Notes: generated by a model not told the origin, from the sequence alone. A stretch of 64,000 bases of DNA from Natroniella acetigena (GCF_023227745.1 NZ_JALKBX010000006.1:1-64000), one strand, 5' to 3'. Shown: positions 54,003-62,546, counted from the stretch's first letter. Numbers and translations are program-made.

Positions 54003-54989
54003 TTATTTAGCTATACGCTTACTTCTAACAACTTTTATTAGCTCTTGATAGCCCATATAACACGCACTCAGCAAGAATACAAACCAAAAAGTAACAAATC
54101 TCAATATTAATGCCACAGCCATACCATCAGAGGCAGCAACTCCCATAGGCAGTAAAAAAAAGACTATACTGCCTTCAACAGTACCTACTCCTCCTGGCAA
54201 AAGAGGAAGCATTCCCACCATATAGGTTAAATAGGTTACTACTCCCGCAGCAACAAAACTTATATCTATTGATAATCCCTTTATAATCAAATAAGCTTTT
54301 ATTGGAAATAAAATCCATATTAATAATGACAACAATATCTGTTCCCAAAGAATTTTTTTATTTTCTATTATTTCTTTTAAATTATTTCTGAGCATAAAAA
54401 TTGTGTCTTCAATCTTTCCTTTTATCCTCTCACTAATCGGTATTTTTGCTATCAGATTATAAAACTTGGCTGGATAAAGAATAAATAACCCTGCTAAAAT
54501 TAAAATCAATACTCCACAAAAAAAAATAATTAATAAAACCTGTAAATGAAGCCCCTCTCTTTTAATAGTAAGCAGAAACCACATAATAGCTATTAAATTT
54601 AAAAAAATAAAGACAGTACTACTAATCGTCTTCTGTAATGTTACTAATGCTGTTGCCTTGCTAGTAGAAAAACTCAACTTTGCTCTCAACAATAATACCT
54701 TAGTTAGCTCCCCTCCTGCTTTATTGGAAGGAGTAATACTCTCTACAAAAGTTCCTATTAAATTAATATGTAATATCTTCCTTAAAGGTATCCGTTCTCC
54801 CATCTGAATAGCTAATTTATACCACTGAAAATTAATTGTTAGAATTGTTATCAGTTGTAATAGGCATGTAGTTATTAAAAGGGGGATCGAAAAGTCCTTT
54901 AAACCCTCTAAAACCTCATAAAAATCAGCCTGCCATAGAATTAGAAATACCAGCAGTATTCCCACTATAAATAGTGAAACTCTCTTCAT
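54003..54989 (-). CDS. UPF0104/LPG-synthase-TM flippase-like protein
   Basis: About 328 aa, seven or eight membrane helices. The family (lysylphosphatidylglycerol synthetase membrane region, GtrA/AglD-like) is recognised by GTFVESITPSNKAGGELTKV and the LPGGVGTVEGSIVFF segment near the C-terminus. ATG 54989 follows GGGGG by 8 nt and lies inside the end of the methyltransferase gene, so the two are coupled. Function unknown; perhaps lipid or small-molecule export. Confidence 0.83.
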   Translation of the reverse strand: MKRVSLFIVGILLVFLILWQADFYEVLEGLKDFSIPLLITTCLLQLITILTINFQWYKLAIQMGERIPLRKILHINLIGTFVESITPSNKAGGELTKVLLLRAKLSFSTSKATALVTLQKTISSTVFIFLNLIAIMWFLLTIKREGLHLQVLLIIFFCGVLILILAGLFILYPAKFYNLIAKIPISERIKGKIEDTIFMLRNNLKEIIENKKILWEQILLSLLIWILFPIKAYLIIKGLSIDISFVAAGVVTYLTYMVGMLPLLPGGVGTVEGSIVFFLLPMGVAASDGMAVALILRFVTFWFVFLLSACYMGYQELIKVVRSKRIAK

Positions 54990-55569
54990 CCTCATTACCC
55001 CCTTCAGGGTCAATAAATAACAATACTGCTGCTCCCTTTCCATACTCTTTTTCTACACATTGATATTCTCCTGTAGGATAAACTTGATTTAAAGTACTAT
55101 ACACCTTGTTGAGTGACTCTTTAGGACTTCTTAATAAAATCCTAGCTCCTTCAGAAAGTTTAAATAAAATATTTTTCAAAATCTGGTCATGAGGATAAGC
55201 CTGTAATGCCACATGAATAACTGTAAACCCTCTAGGATCAACCTCTTCTCCTCTTGCTTGGATCACATTTATCTTGTCATCTAAATCCAACTTCTCTATT
55301 AACCTTTTAGAATTCCTTACTGCTACTGGATCTAAATCAACGATATCTACAGAAGCTCCTGTTCTCTTCATAATTTCTAGTGCAGTACAAGGAACAGAAC
55401 CTCCACCAATACAAAGAACTCTATCCTCATTACAAATATCACTTAATTCAATTTCTCTTTTCACTTTTTTATTATAATATATTCCTAATAAATAATGAGA
55501 AACAGGAAAATAAGATGCCCATTTCTCAATCTTCTTTGTTAATACAGGTATAATCCCCAACTTTCTCAC
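54925..55569 (-). CDS. Nicotianamine-synthase-like methyltransferase
   Basis: 214 aa, SAM-fold. VLCIGGGSVPCTALEIMKR, VDIVDLDPVAVRNSKRLIEK and INVIQARGEEVDPRGFTVIH are the class I SAM motifs; LKNILFKLSEGARILLRSPK with the following VYSTLNQVYP resembles the late part of nicotianamine synthase (MLRS ... YP). The protein is shorter than plant NAS and closer in size to bacterial/archaeal members such as CntL or thermonicotianamine synthase. GTG start. Sits 17 bp after feoB and overlaps the UPF0104 gene. Function as metallophore synthase is inferred. Confidence 0.65.
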   Translation of the reverse strand: MRKLGIIPVLTKKIEKWASYFPVSHYLLGIYYNKKVKREIELSDICNEDRVLCIGGGSVPCTALEIMKRTGASVDIVDLDPVAVRNSKRLIEKLDLDDKINVIQARGEEVDPRGFTVIHVALQAYPHDQILKNILFKLSEGARILLRSPKESLNKVYSTLNQVYPTGEYQCVEKEYGKGAAVLLFIDPEGGNEDEESFTIYSGNTAGISNSMAG

Positions 55570-55586
55570 CCTACCTCTATTAATAA

Positions 55587-57353
55587 TTAAAGTAATATTC
55601 CAATAAAACTAACAACTTGATTAATTAAACCGCCAGCAAAAATAGCAATAAATGTAGTTACGAAACCTATAGTTATAGCTATCTTAACTCCAAATTCTTT
55701 AATTAAAACCCCTAATGCAGAAATACAAGGAATATAAAATAAAGCTACTACAGAACCAACAACTATTTGCAAAGTGGATAAATCTAACTCTAACAGAGGT
55801 AAAACAGCCAATTCCCGACGAATAATTCCTAACATAAGTCCCATTGTAGCTTCAGTAGGAAGACCTAACCATCCTGTTGTTAATGGTGCTAGATAACTAT
55901 TAATCGATTCTAGCAATCCAGCTTCAACCAATAAAGCAGCAAAACCTACTCCTAATAATATAGGCATCTCTGCTTCTATCATAAATGATTTAGTCCGCAG
56001 CCATATCTTCTTGAACAGTGCTTCTCTATCTGGTAACAATAAATGTGGTATCTCTAACAACATAGGATCAGACTTTCCAGGAATTACCTTATTTAATATT
56101 ACTCCAGCTAATAATAAACCAGCAAGGGAAATTAGATAGACTAATACTAAAGCTAAAATAGAATGATCTCCCAACAAAGCAACAAAGGCTCCCGCCTGTG
56201 CAGAACAGGGAACAGCTAACACTACTAAAGAAGATGTAACTAATCTTTCTTTCGGGCTAGTATTGGCCCTTGTCCCTAATATTGCTGGAATAGCACATCC
56301 ATATCCCATAATTAGAGGGACAATATTACCACCTTGAATACCGAGTTTACGTAAAGTAGAGTCCAGCAGTACCGCAACCCTCGGAAGATAACCACTATCC
56401 TCCAAAAAGGACAAAACAATATAAAATAAGAATACATAAGGTAATACCAAAGCAAAAGGCCATTCAATCCCCTTTACAAGTGCACCATACTCCCCTACTA
56501 AAACATTGAATAACAACCCTTCTGTTATAAAAATAGAAACAATACTTCTAAAAAAGGGAACAACAATATTGTCTACAAATGGTAAAAAGAAAACAGCTCT
56601 TAAACCTTTACCTCCCCCGACAACAATCACTAAAGCTATGAGTAAAACTAAACAAGCTATAGGAATACCAGTAACAGGTTTGACTGCTAAATCTCCTAAT
56701 TTTTCTAGAAAAGTAGGATGTCTATGTTCTACCTCCTGAACCTCTTCCACTATTCTCCCTACAGCTTGCCACCTTTCATCTTCTGTTACCGATACTTGCT
56801 CATTAAATTGAGTTTGATCTGCACTTGCTTTCCAAACCTCTTCTAATAACTCCTTCATCCCTACATTACGAATAGCTACAGTAGGTATTACTGGTCTTTC
56901 TAATTCTTCTTCTAACCTATCTACATCAATCGATACCCCTTGATTTTGGGCAACATCTATCAAATTCAAAGCAAAAACTACAGGTAATCCAAATTCCTTC
57001 ACCTGTAAAGCAAAGTTTAAATTTCTTTCTAAGTTAGTAGCATCTAAAACACAGACAACTACATCTACTTCACCATCTTGTAAAAAATCTACTGCAACCT
57101 CTTCAGCTGGAGATGTTGCCTTTAGGGAATAAGTACCTGGCACATCAATTAATGTTGCTTGCTTATCACTATATTGCATTTTACCATGAGTATAGCTTAC
57201 TGTAGTACCACTATAATTTGATGACATAACTTCTCTGCCTGTCAACTTTGAAAAGAAAACACTCTTTCCAACATTCGGATTTCCCATCAATAAAATTTTT
57301 AATTCATCTCTTCCTACTTCTATTTTCTCTTCTTCTACACCATGACAGTCCAC
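55587..57353 (-). CDS. feoB: Ferrous iron transporter FeoB
   Basis: 588 aa. The N-terminal G domain has G1 GNPNVGKS, G2-region SGTTVSYTHGKM, G3 DVPGTYSL and G4 NLID; then a four-helix GDI part and the membrane Gate regions (EDSGYLPRVAVLLD, GYGCAIPAILGTR). The switch region reads NYSGTTV rather than the common NWPGVTV. The protein is at the short end for FeoB. Start GTG 57353 after AGGGGG. Paired with feoA upstream. Confidence 0.93.
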   Translation of the reverse strand: MDCHGVEEEKIEVGRDELKILLMGNPNVGKSVFFSKLTGREVMSSNYSGTTVSYTHGKMQYSDKQATLIDVPGTYSLKATSPAEEVAVDFLQDGEVDVVVCVLDATNLERNLNFALQVKEFGLPVVFALNLIDVAQNQGVSIDVDRLEEELERPVIPTVAIRNVGMKELLEEVWKASADQTQFNEQVSVTEDERWQAVGRIVEEVQEVEHRHPTFLEKLGDLAVKPVTGIPIACLVLLIALVIVVGGGKGLRAVFFLPFVDNIVVPFFRSIVSIFITEGLLFNVLVGEYGALVKGIEWPFALVLPYVFLFYIVLSFLEDSGYLPRVAVLLDSTLRKLGIQGGNIVPLIMGYGCAIPAILGTRANTSPKERLVTSSLVVLAVPCSAQAGAFVALLGDHSILALVLVYLISLAGLLLAGVILNKVIPGKSDPMLLEIPHLLLPDREALFKKIWLRTKSFMIEAEMPILLGVGFAALLVEAGLLESINSYLAPLTTGWLGLPTEATMGLMLGIIRRELAVLPLLELDLSTLQIVVGSVVALFYIPCISALGVLIKEFGVKIAITIGFVTTFIAIFAGGLINQVVSFIGILL

Positions 57354-57382
57354 CTAGTTTGCCCCCTATTCTATATAGCCTC

Positions 57383-57613
57383 TTATGAAATATTTTTTTC
57401 TATCTTTTCTACTGAAATTTCCTCTGCAATATCTTTTGCTACAGCAACACTTCTTCTGCCTATTTGGATAACAATTGGCCCACCCAAAGGCTGATGAGAT
57501 TTAATAGATACATTCATTCCTTCTCTTAATCCCAAAGAATTCAAAAGAGGAATTGTTGGTAATTGTTCTATTCTACAAGCCTGCTCCTTCTTTAAATCAT
57601 ATAAAAACATCAT
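57383..57613 (-). CDS. feoA: FeoA-like SH3 protein
   Basis: 76 aa. SH3-like FeoA domain (LPTIPLLNSLGLREGMNVSI, GGPIVIQIGRRSVAVAKDIA). Regulates or assists FeoB. It directly precedes feoB by 29 bp. No Fur-box-like sequence is seen just upstream; the nearest ones are beyond 58.3 kb. Confidence 0.92.
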   Translation of the reverse strand: MMFLYDLKKEQACRIEQLPTIPLLNSLGLREGMNVSIKSHQPLGGPIVIQIGRRSVAVAKDIAEEISVEKIEKNIS

Positions 57614-57711
57614 AACACCTCCGTTTTAATAGTCAACGCTCTCAGCTAAATTAAAAGCCTGTTGTTACAATACTTCGCGGATGAGTAAATTTTTCTACAC
57701 CCCCGTCTTAG

Positions 57712-57830
57712 TGTACAATTTACAATGGATATGGTTTTTATGGTTTTCACGAAGGGTCTTGTTTTTTTAAGACCCGTAGGGAGTTCAAAATCACACAATC
57801 AAAACACTAAAACCATCAACCTTTACAAGA
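57712..57830. repeat. Dispersed intergenic element, copy G (diverged)
   Basis: Starts TAGTGTACAATTTACAATGG, has a 17-bp imperfect inverted pair (ATGGTTTTTATGGTTTT and AAAACACTAAAACCAT) and a central hairpin GGGTCTT/AAGACCC (57756-57777). It accounts for most of the stretch 57614-57917 between feoA and the FMN-binding pseudogene. Confidence 0.5.
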
Positions 57831-57916
57831 CATCATACAATTAAATATTCTCATTACTAATAATTTCTTTTAGCTGGAAGACTCATAGTAACCTCATGTT
57901 CTCTCTAAATTTCTCT

Positions 57917-58293
57917 TTATTTATTATTTAAAGCATCTTCTATTGCTTTCAGTATTGTTTTACTACTGATTGTCCAGTTACAACATCTACCTCAAGACTC
58001 TGTTCAAATAAGACACTATCAGCTACTGCCGAACCAGCATGACCAGCAGTATGTTCATGTTCTAACAATTCAATCGATTAAATTTCATAATCTTCTATTG
58101 TTACTTCTACCTCAGCAGTTACCATCCTCATTAAATATCTACCAACATAGCTTCCATCTGTAATCTGTTCTAGATTTATATCGATTAATTCAAGCTTTGA
58201 AGCTTCATTAGTTACCCTAGTAACATGATAATATTTTAAACAACAGTTTATAGTAACAGTAAAACTAAACAAAATAGTATAACCTTTTTTCAC
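57917..58293 (-). pseudogene. FMN-binding-domain protein, broken by a nonsense codon and a frameshift
   Basis: The first 71 codons (GTG 58293) encode an N-terminal membrane anchor and ITDGSYVGRYLM to AEVEVTIEDYEI, then TAA at 58078. The same frame continues SIELLEHEHTAGHAGSAVAD and SLEVDVVTGQS, the usual FMN-binding fold up to the flavin-attachment (S/T)GA(T/S) region. A second lesion follows: only a shift of one frame gives SSKTILKAIEDALNNK and stop TAA at 57917. An intact FMN-binding paralogue lies at 61519. Confidence 0.8.
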
Positions 58294-58324
58294 GAGATCA
58301 AATCCTCTTTTTCAAGTAAATTCA

Positions 58325-58425
58325 GATGAATTTTCAATTATAATCTATTAATAGTTCACAACGAAATTCATTCTCAATTAAAAGTAAAAAAATAGAACGA
58401 AAATGATTATCACTACCTAATATAA
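58325..58425 (-). promoter_or_regulatory. Fur-box-like cluster upstream of the FMN-binding pseudogene
   Basis: Three sites resemble the Fur box GATAATGATAATCATTATC: GATGAATTTTCAATTATAAT (58325-58344), GAAATTCATTCTCAATTA (58363-58380) and AAAATGATTATCACTA (58400-58415). Only similarity by eye; no scoring was run. Confidence 0.55.
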
Positions 58426-58569
58426 TGCCATATCATCCCAAAGGTGTCAATGATAATAATTTCAAAAATTACCATGATATTATGTAAATTTACTTAGTAC
58501 CTATTAACTATAAACCTTGAAGTAATAAAACCTTACTATGCTTTAGTTATAAATCTTTTGCACGTAAAA

Positions 58570-58905
58570 CCTGACGGGCTTGCCCTCAGGATGTAAGTGC
58601 TATTTCAAAAATAATTCGATATTATTTTTGAAATATGATATACTAATAATAAGTTAAGGTAAATCTAACAACTGAATATATAGGGTTGTAGCAAGAATTA
58701 AGCGATAACCAAGCTCCTTTGCTACATAAAATATTCAAGGTATCAGAATTCCTTAATCGTCAGTACCGTAGGGCGTACGGGATTCTAAGCCTCTGGAGAA
58801 ACTGTAAGACCTACCAAATCTAATAATTGATATTAGGTTGACATAGGCTCGTTTCTAGGAATGAGGAATCCACGTTGGGCTTGCCCCGTGGAGCGTCAAA
58901 AACTA
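58570..58905 (+). mobile_element. tnpB-less IS200/IS605-type element
   Basis: Two imperfect hairpins with the same core delimit about 335 bp: CCTGACGGGCTTGCCCTCAGG without its last base at 58570-58589 and CCACGTTGGGCTTGCCCCGT at 58870-58889 (stem GGGC/GCCC, loop TT, each with a bulge). This is the structure of IS200/IS605 left and right ends. No transposase or TnpB is encoded. The element lies between fur and the FMN-binding pseudogene. A broken tnpB at the window start shows the family exists in this genome. Confidence 0.65.
58680..58900 (+). ncRNA. omega-RNA-like right end of an IS605 element
   Basis: The segment GTCAGTACCGTAGGGCGTAC to GGATTCTAAGCCTCTGGAG, then GGAATGAGGAATCCACG and the hairpin and GAGCGTCAA, looks like the 3' end of tnpB transcripts that become omega RNA. 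If so, the guide would be read from the flank starting near 58900 (AAACTACTGATAAACC). Recognised by general resemblance to IS605 right ends; not searched. Confidence 0.5.
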
Positions 58906-58929
58906 CTGATAAACCTAAAACAGAAACAA

Positions 58930-58955
58930 AAAAATGATACCCATTCTCAATCAAA
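58930..58955. promoter_or_regulatory. Fur-box-like site next to the IS element
   Basis: AAAATGATACCCATTCTCAA shares ATTCTCAAT with the site at 58363. It sits between the IS-type element and the end of fur; it may be the distal part of the old FMN-protein promoter, cut off by the insertion. Confidence 0.35.
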
Positions 58956-58979
58956 CTTTTGAAAAAAGACCACTGCTAA

Positions 58980-59408
58980 TTAACAATTTTCACAATAGCC
59001 ATAAAACTTAATACTATGCTCAGTCACTAAAAAATCATACTTTTTCTCCAAGTCAGTTTCAAATTCTTCTAAAATCTGATCATTGAATTCAATTACTGCT
59101 CCACAATCAATACAGATTAAATGATGATGGTGTTCATTATTATTTTCTTCCAACTCATAACGCCGGCAATTATCATCAAAATTTAACTGCTGGACAATAC
59201 CTAATTCACCAAATAACTCTAAGGTTCGATAAACTGTTGCTAAGCCAATTCCTGAATCTCGTTGCTTAACAATATTATAAATCTCTTCAGCACTTAAATG
59301 TTCACCCTCATTATCCGCTAAAATCTGCAAGATTAAATCCCGTTGAGAAGTTAATTTATAATTATTTGTATCCAAAATATTCTTTAGCTCTTGTGTTTTA
59401 TTTCCCAT
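58980..59408 (-). CDS. fur: Ferric uptake regulator family repressor (Fur)
   Basis: 142 aa. N-terminal winged helix (LTSQRDLILQILADNEGEHL, GLATVYRTLELFGELGIV) and C-terminal dimer domain with NNEHHHHLICIDCG and a final YCENC; Cys pairs C-x2-C for structural zinc and the His cluster for the regulatory metal. Fur, Zur and PerR cannot be told apart with certainty by eye, but iron genes and Fur-like boxes nearby favour Fur. Confidence 0.88.
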   Translation of the reverse strand: MGNKTQELKNILDTNNYKLTSQRDLILQILADNEGEHLSAEEIYNIVKQRDSGIGLATVYRTLELFGELGIVQQLNFDDNCRRYELEENNNEHHHHLICIDCGAVIEFNDQILEEFETDLEKKYDFLVTEHSIKFYGYCENC

Positions 59409-59421
59409 ATTTTCACCTACT

Positions 59422-59448
59422 AATTAATAATTATCTTATTATTAATTA
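59422..59448. promoter_or_regulatory. AT-rich palindrome upstream of fur
   Basis: ATTAATAAT and ATTATTAAT arms flank TATCTT, 14 bp before the fur start; possibly an autoregulatory site. The rest of 59449-59720 shows no gene; a weak hairpin CCCATTT/AAATGGG lies at 59497-59527, and a short open frame there has no ribosome site. Confidence 0.4.
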
Positions 59449-59720
59449 TAACTTATTAATCAACTAATGTCAACTTATTAAATAAAATAGAGGTTTCCCA
59501 TTTTTTAAATATAGTTAATTAAATGGGCTCTTTAATTAATGTTGTGAAAATTTCAGTACGATGAAGATAATAATCATGTACAGTCTAAAAGGCTCGTAGT
59601 TAAGGTTAAGTCTAAGTAACCCATTTAAAAATCTTAAAACTAAAAAATATCCATAATCTTCAAAAAAACATAAGTTCCTAAACGATAAAAAATTAGAGAA
59701 GACCTTTAAAAAGTTCTTCC

Positions 59721-59830
59721 CTAATGGCAATAAGAATCATCATCTCCTAAAATACCTACTTTCTCAAGTAATAGATAAATTATAACTGCTACAATTCCTA
59801 CCAATATTAAATTTGATAACAGCCTCCCAT
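59721..59830 (-). pseudogene. Small single-span membrane peptide gene, frameshifted
   Basis: ATG 59830, with a good ribosome site (AGTGAGGTG), gives only MGGCYQI before a stop. One frame away the sequence reads SNLILVGIVAVIIYLLLEKV then GILGDDDSYCH and stop at 59721. Joined, this is a 36-residue Cys-containing membrane peptide. 110 bp is not a multiple of three, so a one-base indel is likely; sequencing error is possible. Resembles small proteins next to Feo genes; family not identified. Confidence 0.45.
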
Positions 59831-59899
59831 ATTATCACCTCACTTTATATTGCAGATAAAATAAATTCTTCTTTCTCAATCTTAATAGGGTTCACAGCT

Positions 59900-60622
59900 C
59901 TACTTCCCTTGATTAATAGAACTTACATAATCTCCAACACTAGCTTTAAGATCCTGTAGGCGATTAATTAAAATATAGATAACAAATAACGGAAAAACTA
60001 AATACTCAGCAAATATCATTGTCACTACTAAAAGAACAATAGCATATTTATAACCTATCACAAACAATAAATTTGAGATATTTTGATGTGATAAATTGCT
60101 TACCATTAAAACAGAGACAAGAATAGTCATCCCTAAAAATAACTTCAACCCTAAAAATTGGCCCCAGACTGCATTTGTAAAGATATAATAGGAAGCTAAT
60201 AAGCCAGCTGCAGCCGGTATCGGCACCCCGATAAAATTCCCCTTATTTGCAGAAAGTTCGGTCTCAATATTAAATCTAACAAGTCTGATAATACCAGCTA
60301 ACATAAATAAAAATGCTACTGGAATAATTACTGCCTTAAAATAACTTTCAGCAGTCATTGTTGCATAGATTAAAATACTAGGTGCCACTCCAAAAGAGAC
60401 TGCATCACAAAATGAATCAAATTCTTTCCCAAACTGACTATAGCCTTCTAATTTCCTAGCAACCTTTCCATCTAAACCATCAAATATTATCGCAAAGAGT
60501 ATCAGCCAAGCAGCCACTGTAAAGTTTTTTTCTAATGACATTAAAATACTCAAGAATCCAAAAAAAAGATTTGAACTGGTTATCAAATTGGGAAATAAAA
60601 ATCTTTTTTCTAATTTAAACAT
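59900..60622 (-). CDS. pssA: CDP-diacylglycerol-serine O-phosphatidyltransferase
   Basis: 240 aa, about eight membrane helices. The CDP-alcohol phosphatidyltransferase signature DGLDGKVARKLEGYSQFGKE followed by FDSFCDAVSF (D-G-x2-A-R-x8-G-x3-D-x3-D) is complete. It makes phosphatidylserine. ATG 60622 follows GAGGTG by 6 nt. It is 15 bp after the DUF4198 gene, an unusual neighbour for a lipid gene. Confidence 0.93.
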   Translation of the reverse strand: MFKLEKRFLFPNLITSSNLFFGFLSILMSLEKNFTVAAWLILFAIIFDGLDGKVARKLEGYSQFGKEFDSFCDAVSFGVAPSILIYATMTAESYFKAVIIPVAFLFMLAGIIRLVRFNIETELSANKGNFIGVPIPAAAGLLASYYIFTNAVWGQFLGLKLFLGMTILVSVLMVSNLSHQNISNLLFVIGYKYAIVLLVVTMIFAEYLVFPLFVIYILINRLQDLKASVGDYVSSINQGK

Positions 60623-60637
60623 ATAACTCACCTCACT

Positions 60638-61399
60638 TTAGATTGCAGGTAAAAATAGAGTAGATCTAAAGATAACTCTTCTAATGAAAAAGCTGAGATC
60701 TTCATCTAACTCATCTTCAACATCACTGGCTGAAGCCTCATACCTAGCTTTAAGAATATAATTATAATTACGATCTACAGTTAAATCAGCTCGACCATTG
60801 TTATCTGCAATTACTGTTTCATACTCTGACTCATTATGAAGATCAGGATAGTTCCTTCCTTCGGGCTCAATAGATTGAACCAACTTGATTTTAGCATTCG
60901 GTAATGGTTGACCATTATAACGCACCTCAACCTCTATTTCATCTCTACTTTGCATCTGCTCTGCAGAAAAGAGAGGAACTATCTCTACAGTAAGTCCGAC
61001 AGGTTGATGAACACCATTATCTTCCCCTACCCAAGTAATGCTCTTAGCAAAATCACGATACTGAGACAAGCGATATCTAGCAGGAGGTCTAACAGCAAAG
61101 AATGTATACTCCCCTTCTTGCTCAAACTCTACATTTGATTCAAAAAATGTCTGTCGATTGATTAAATCTACATCATCAATTTCTTCATTAGGTTTTCTTA
61201 ATCTAAGGCTTAACTCCGTCAAATCCCGTTCCTCAATCTCATCATCGGGATCAGCCCAAAAAGTATCAAATTTTATTTCTTCTTCCAATTCAGCTGTTAA
61301 GGGAAGTTCAATCCAAGCAGAATGAGCAAAAGCTGTAGTAGAAGAAAATAATAACATTATACATGATAATAACACAATAATCCTTCTTTTTTCAAACAT
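60638..61399 (-). CDS. DUF4198 domain secreted protein
   Basis: About 253 aa. Signal peptide ending at TTAFA-HSAW, then an all-beta extracellular protein with the conserved early HSAWIEL and TFFAVRPPARYRLSQYRDFA and a carboxypeptidase-regulatory-like C-terminal part (GRADLTVDRNYNYILKARYE). DUF4198 proteins are often found with metal or haem uptake genes. ATG 61399 has AAGGGAG 9 nt upstream. Cotranscribed with pssA and probably with the FMN-binding gene. Confidence 0.8.
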   Translation of the reverse strand: MFEKRRIIVLLSCIMLLFSSTTAFAHSAWIELPLTAELEEEIKFDTFWADPDDEIEERDLTELSLRLRKPNEEIDDVDLINRQTFFESNVEFEQEGEYTFFAVRPPARYRLSQYRDFAKSITWVGEDNGVHQPVGLTVEIVPLFSAEQMQSRDEIEVEVRYNGQPLPNAKIKLVQSIEPEGRNYPDLHNESEYETVIADNNGRADLTVDRNYNYILKARYEASASDVEDELDEDLSFFIRRVIFRSTLFLPAI

Positions 61400-61518
61400 G
61401 ATTTTCAACTCCCTTAGTAATGGTTATATTAATATTTTTACTAAATTTAATCTTACTTAAAAATATATAATCCCTTAAGCTATTACAAACCTTAATAGAT
61501 TATATAACATTTAATCTA

Positions 61519-61983
61519 TTAATATCTATAAGGCCCTCTATTGAGAGCATCTCTAACAGCTGAAATTATCTTACCACCTCTTAAAGTAGCTCCTGAGAAA
61601 GAATCAATGTCTTCTACAACTGTTCCTGGCTCATAAAGTGCATCAAGACTTGTCCTAACATCGTTGCCTACTAAATAGTCTATAACTTGATCATGTTGCT
61701 CTACAATAGGGTATAAAGCATGTTCTTCATCCAATTGACGATAATCTATATCACTATGTGCTAAATGTCTATAACTCATGTCAGTTATAATATTATCCTC
61801 TAGCGTAAACTGAACACTGACCTGATCAATTCCCCTATCTGAAAATGTACCTCGATAATCGGCATTCTCATAACTCCAACTTGTTGCATTAGTAACTTCT
61901 GGTTGTACTAACTGCCAGCCTGCTACACCTAGAACACCCACCATTACAAAAATTGATACTGCTTTGATTAATGATTTCTTCAT
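61519..61983 (-). CDS. FMN-binding domain protein, membrane-anchored
   Basis: 154 aa. One N-terminal membrane helix (about 7-25), then an extracytoplasmic FMN-binding domain: YENADYRGTFSDRGID at the start and SFSGATLRGGKIISAVRDAL at the end, where S-G-A-T is the site to which flavin is attached covalently by ApbE in this family. No ApbE is in the window. A Fur-like box lies 40 bp upstream. Confidence 0.88.
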   Translation of the reverse strand: MKKSLIKAVSIFVMVGVLGVAGWQLVQPEVTNATSWSYENADYRGTFSDRGIDQVSVQFTLEDNIITDMSYRHLAHSDIDYRQLDEEHALYPIVEQHDQVIDYLVGNDVRTSLDALYEPGTVVEDIDSFSGATLRGGKIISAVRDALNRGPYRY

Positions 61984-62010
61984 AATAAAATTCCTCCTCT
62001 TAATAATTAA

Positions 62011-62038
62011 TTGAAAATAAAAATGATTTTCAATTTCA
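62011..62038 (-). promoter_or_regulatory. Fur-box-like site upstream of the FMN-binding gene
   Basis: AAATGATTTTCAATTTCA (62021-62038) is the same, over 16-17 bases, as the site at 63299-63319. An inverted pair TTGAAAAT/ATTTTCAA is part of it. It would control 61519, DUF4198 and pssA. The remaining gap 62039-62249 shows no gene. Confidence 0.6.
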
Positions 62039-62249
62039 AGCCTAAATAAATAATAACCTTTCTTATAATTAATGTCAATTAAATTTCAATTAAATCTCTC
62101 ATATATAAATTGCAAGTTAAAATGAACTTAACTGGATTTCACTAAATATTTATCCGCATTAATCCAAGGTGATTTTTGGTATTATAGGGGGTTAATCTTG
62201 ACAGCCTACTAACTACTGACACAGACACAACCACTGACACTTTAATATG

Positions 62250-62546
62250 TTATACTTTTACAAATTTTTGAATCAGATTAGTAAACTCTAATTTTTTATA
62301 GATACAAGACCAAGAACGACGACTAAATAGTATTGGAATTTGGCACTTTTTTGCGTTACACTTAGCCATTTCACATAAATTATGATTAACGTAGTCAGTT
62401 AGCACAAGAATCATATCCGTATCACTAGGGATAACACAGTTTTTACATTTTCGACCTGTTGTATGCCTAATTAATTCAGCACCTAACTTAGTCAATTTAG
62501 CTGGAATTTTTCCTAAATTATCTCCTCCAATAATTAAGACTGACAT
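62250..62546 (-). CDS. DUF2325 domain protein
   Basis: 98 aa, starts MSVLIIGGDNLGKIPAKLTK and contains MILVLTDYVNHNLCEMAK and PILFSRRSWSCIYKKL, all typical of DUF2325. Here several extra Cys (CKNC, CNAKKC, C) may bind metal or form disulfides. Function unknown. Ribosome site AGGAGG. Stands alone between the FMN-binding and flavodoxin genes. Confidence 0.85.
   Translation of the reverse strand: MSVLIIGGDNLGKIPAKLTKLGAELIRHTTGRKCKNCVIPSDTDMILVLTDYVNHNLCEMAKCNAKKCQIPILFSRRSWSCIYKKLEFTNLIQKFVKV

Noticed and set aside
59536-59730. Minus-strand frame of 64 codons between fur and the small membrane peptide
   Set aside because: No Shine-Dalgarno sequence and low-complexity Phe/Leu composition; it begins inside the peptide's 3' end.
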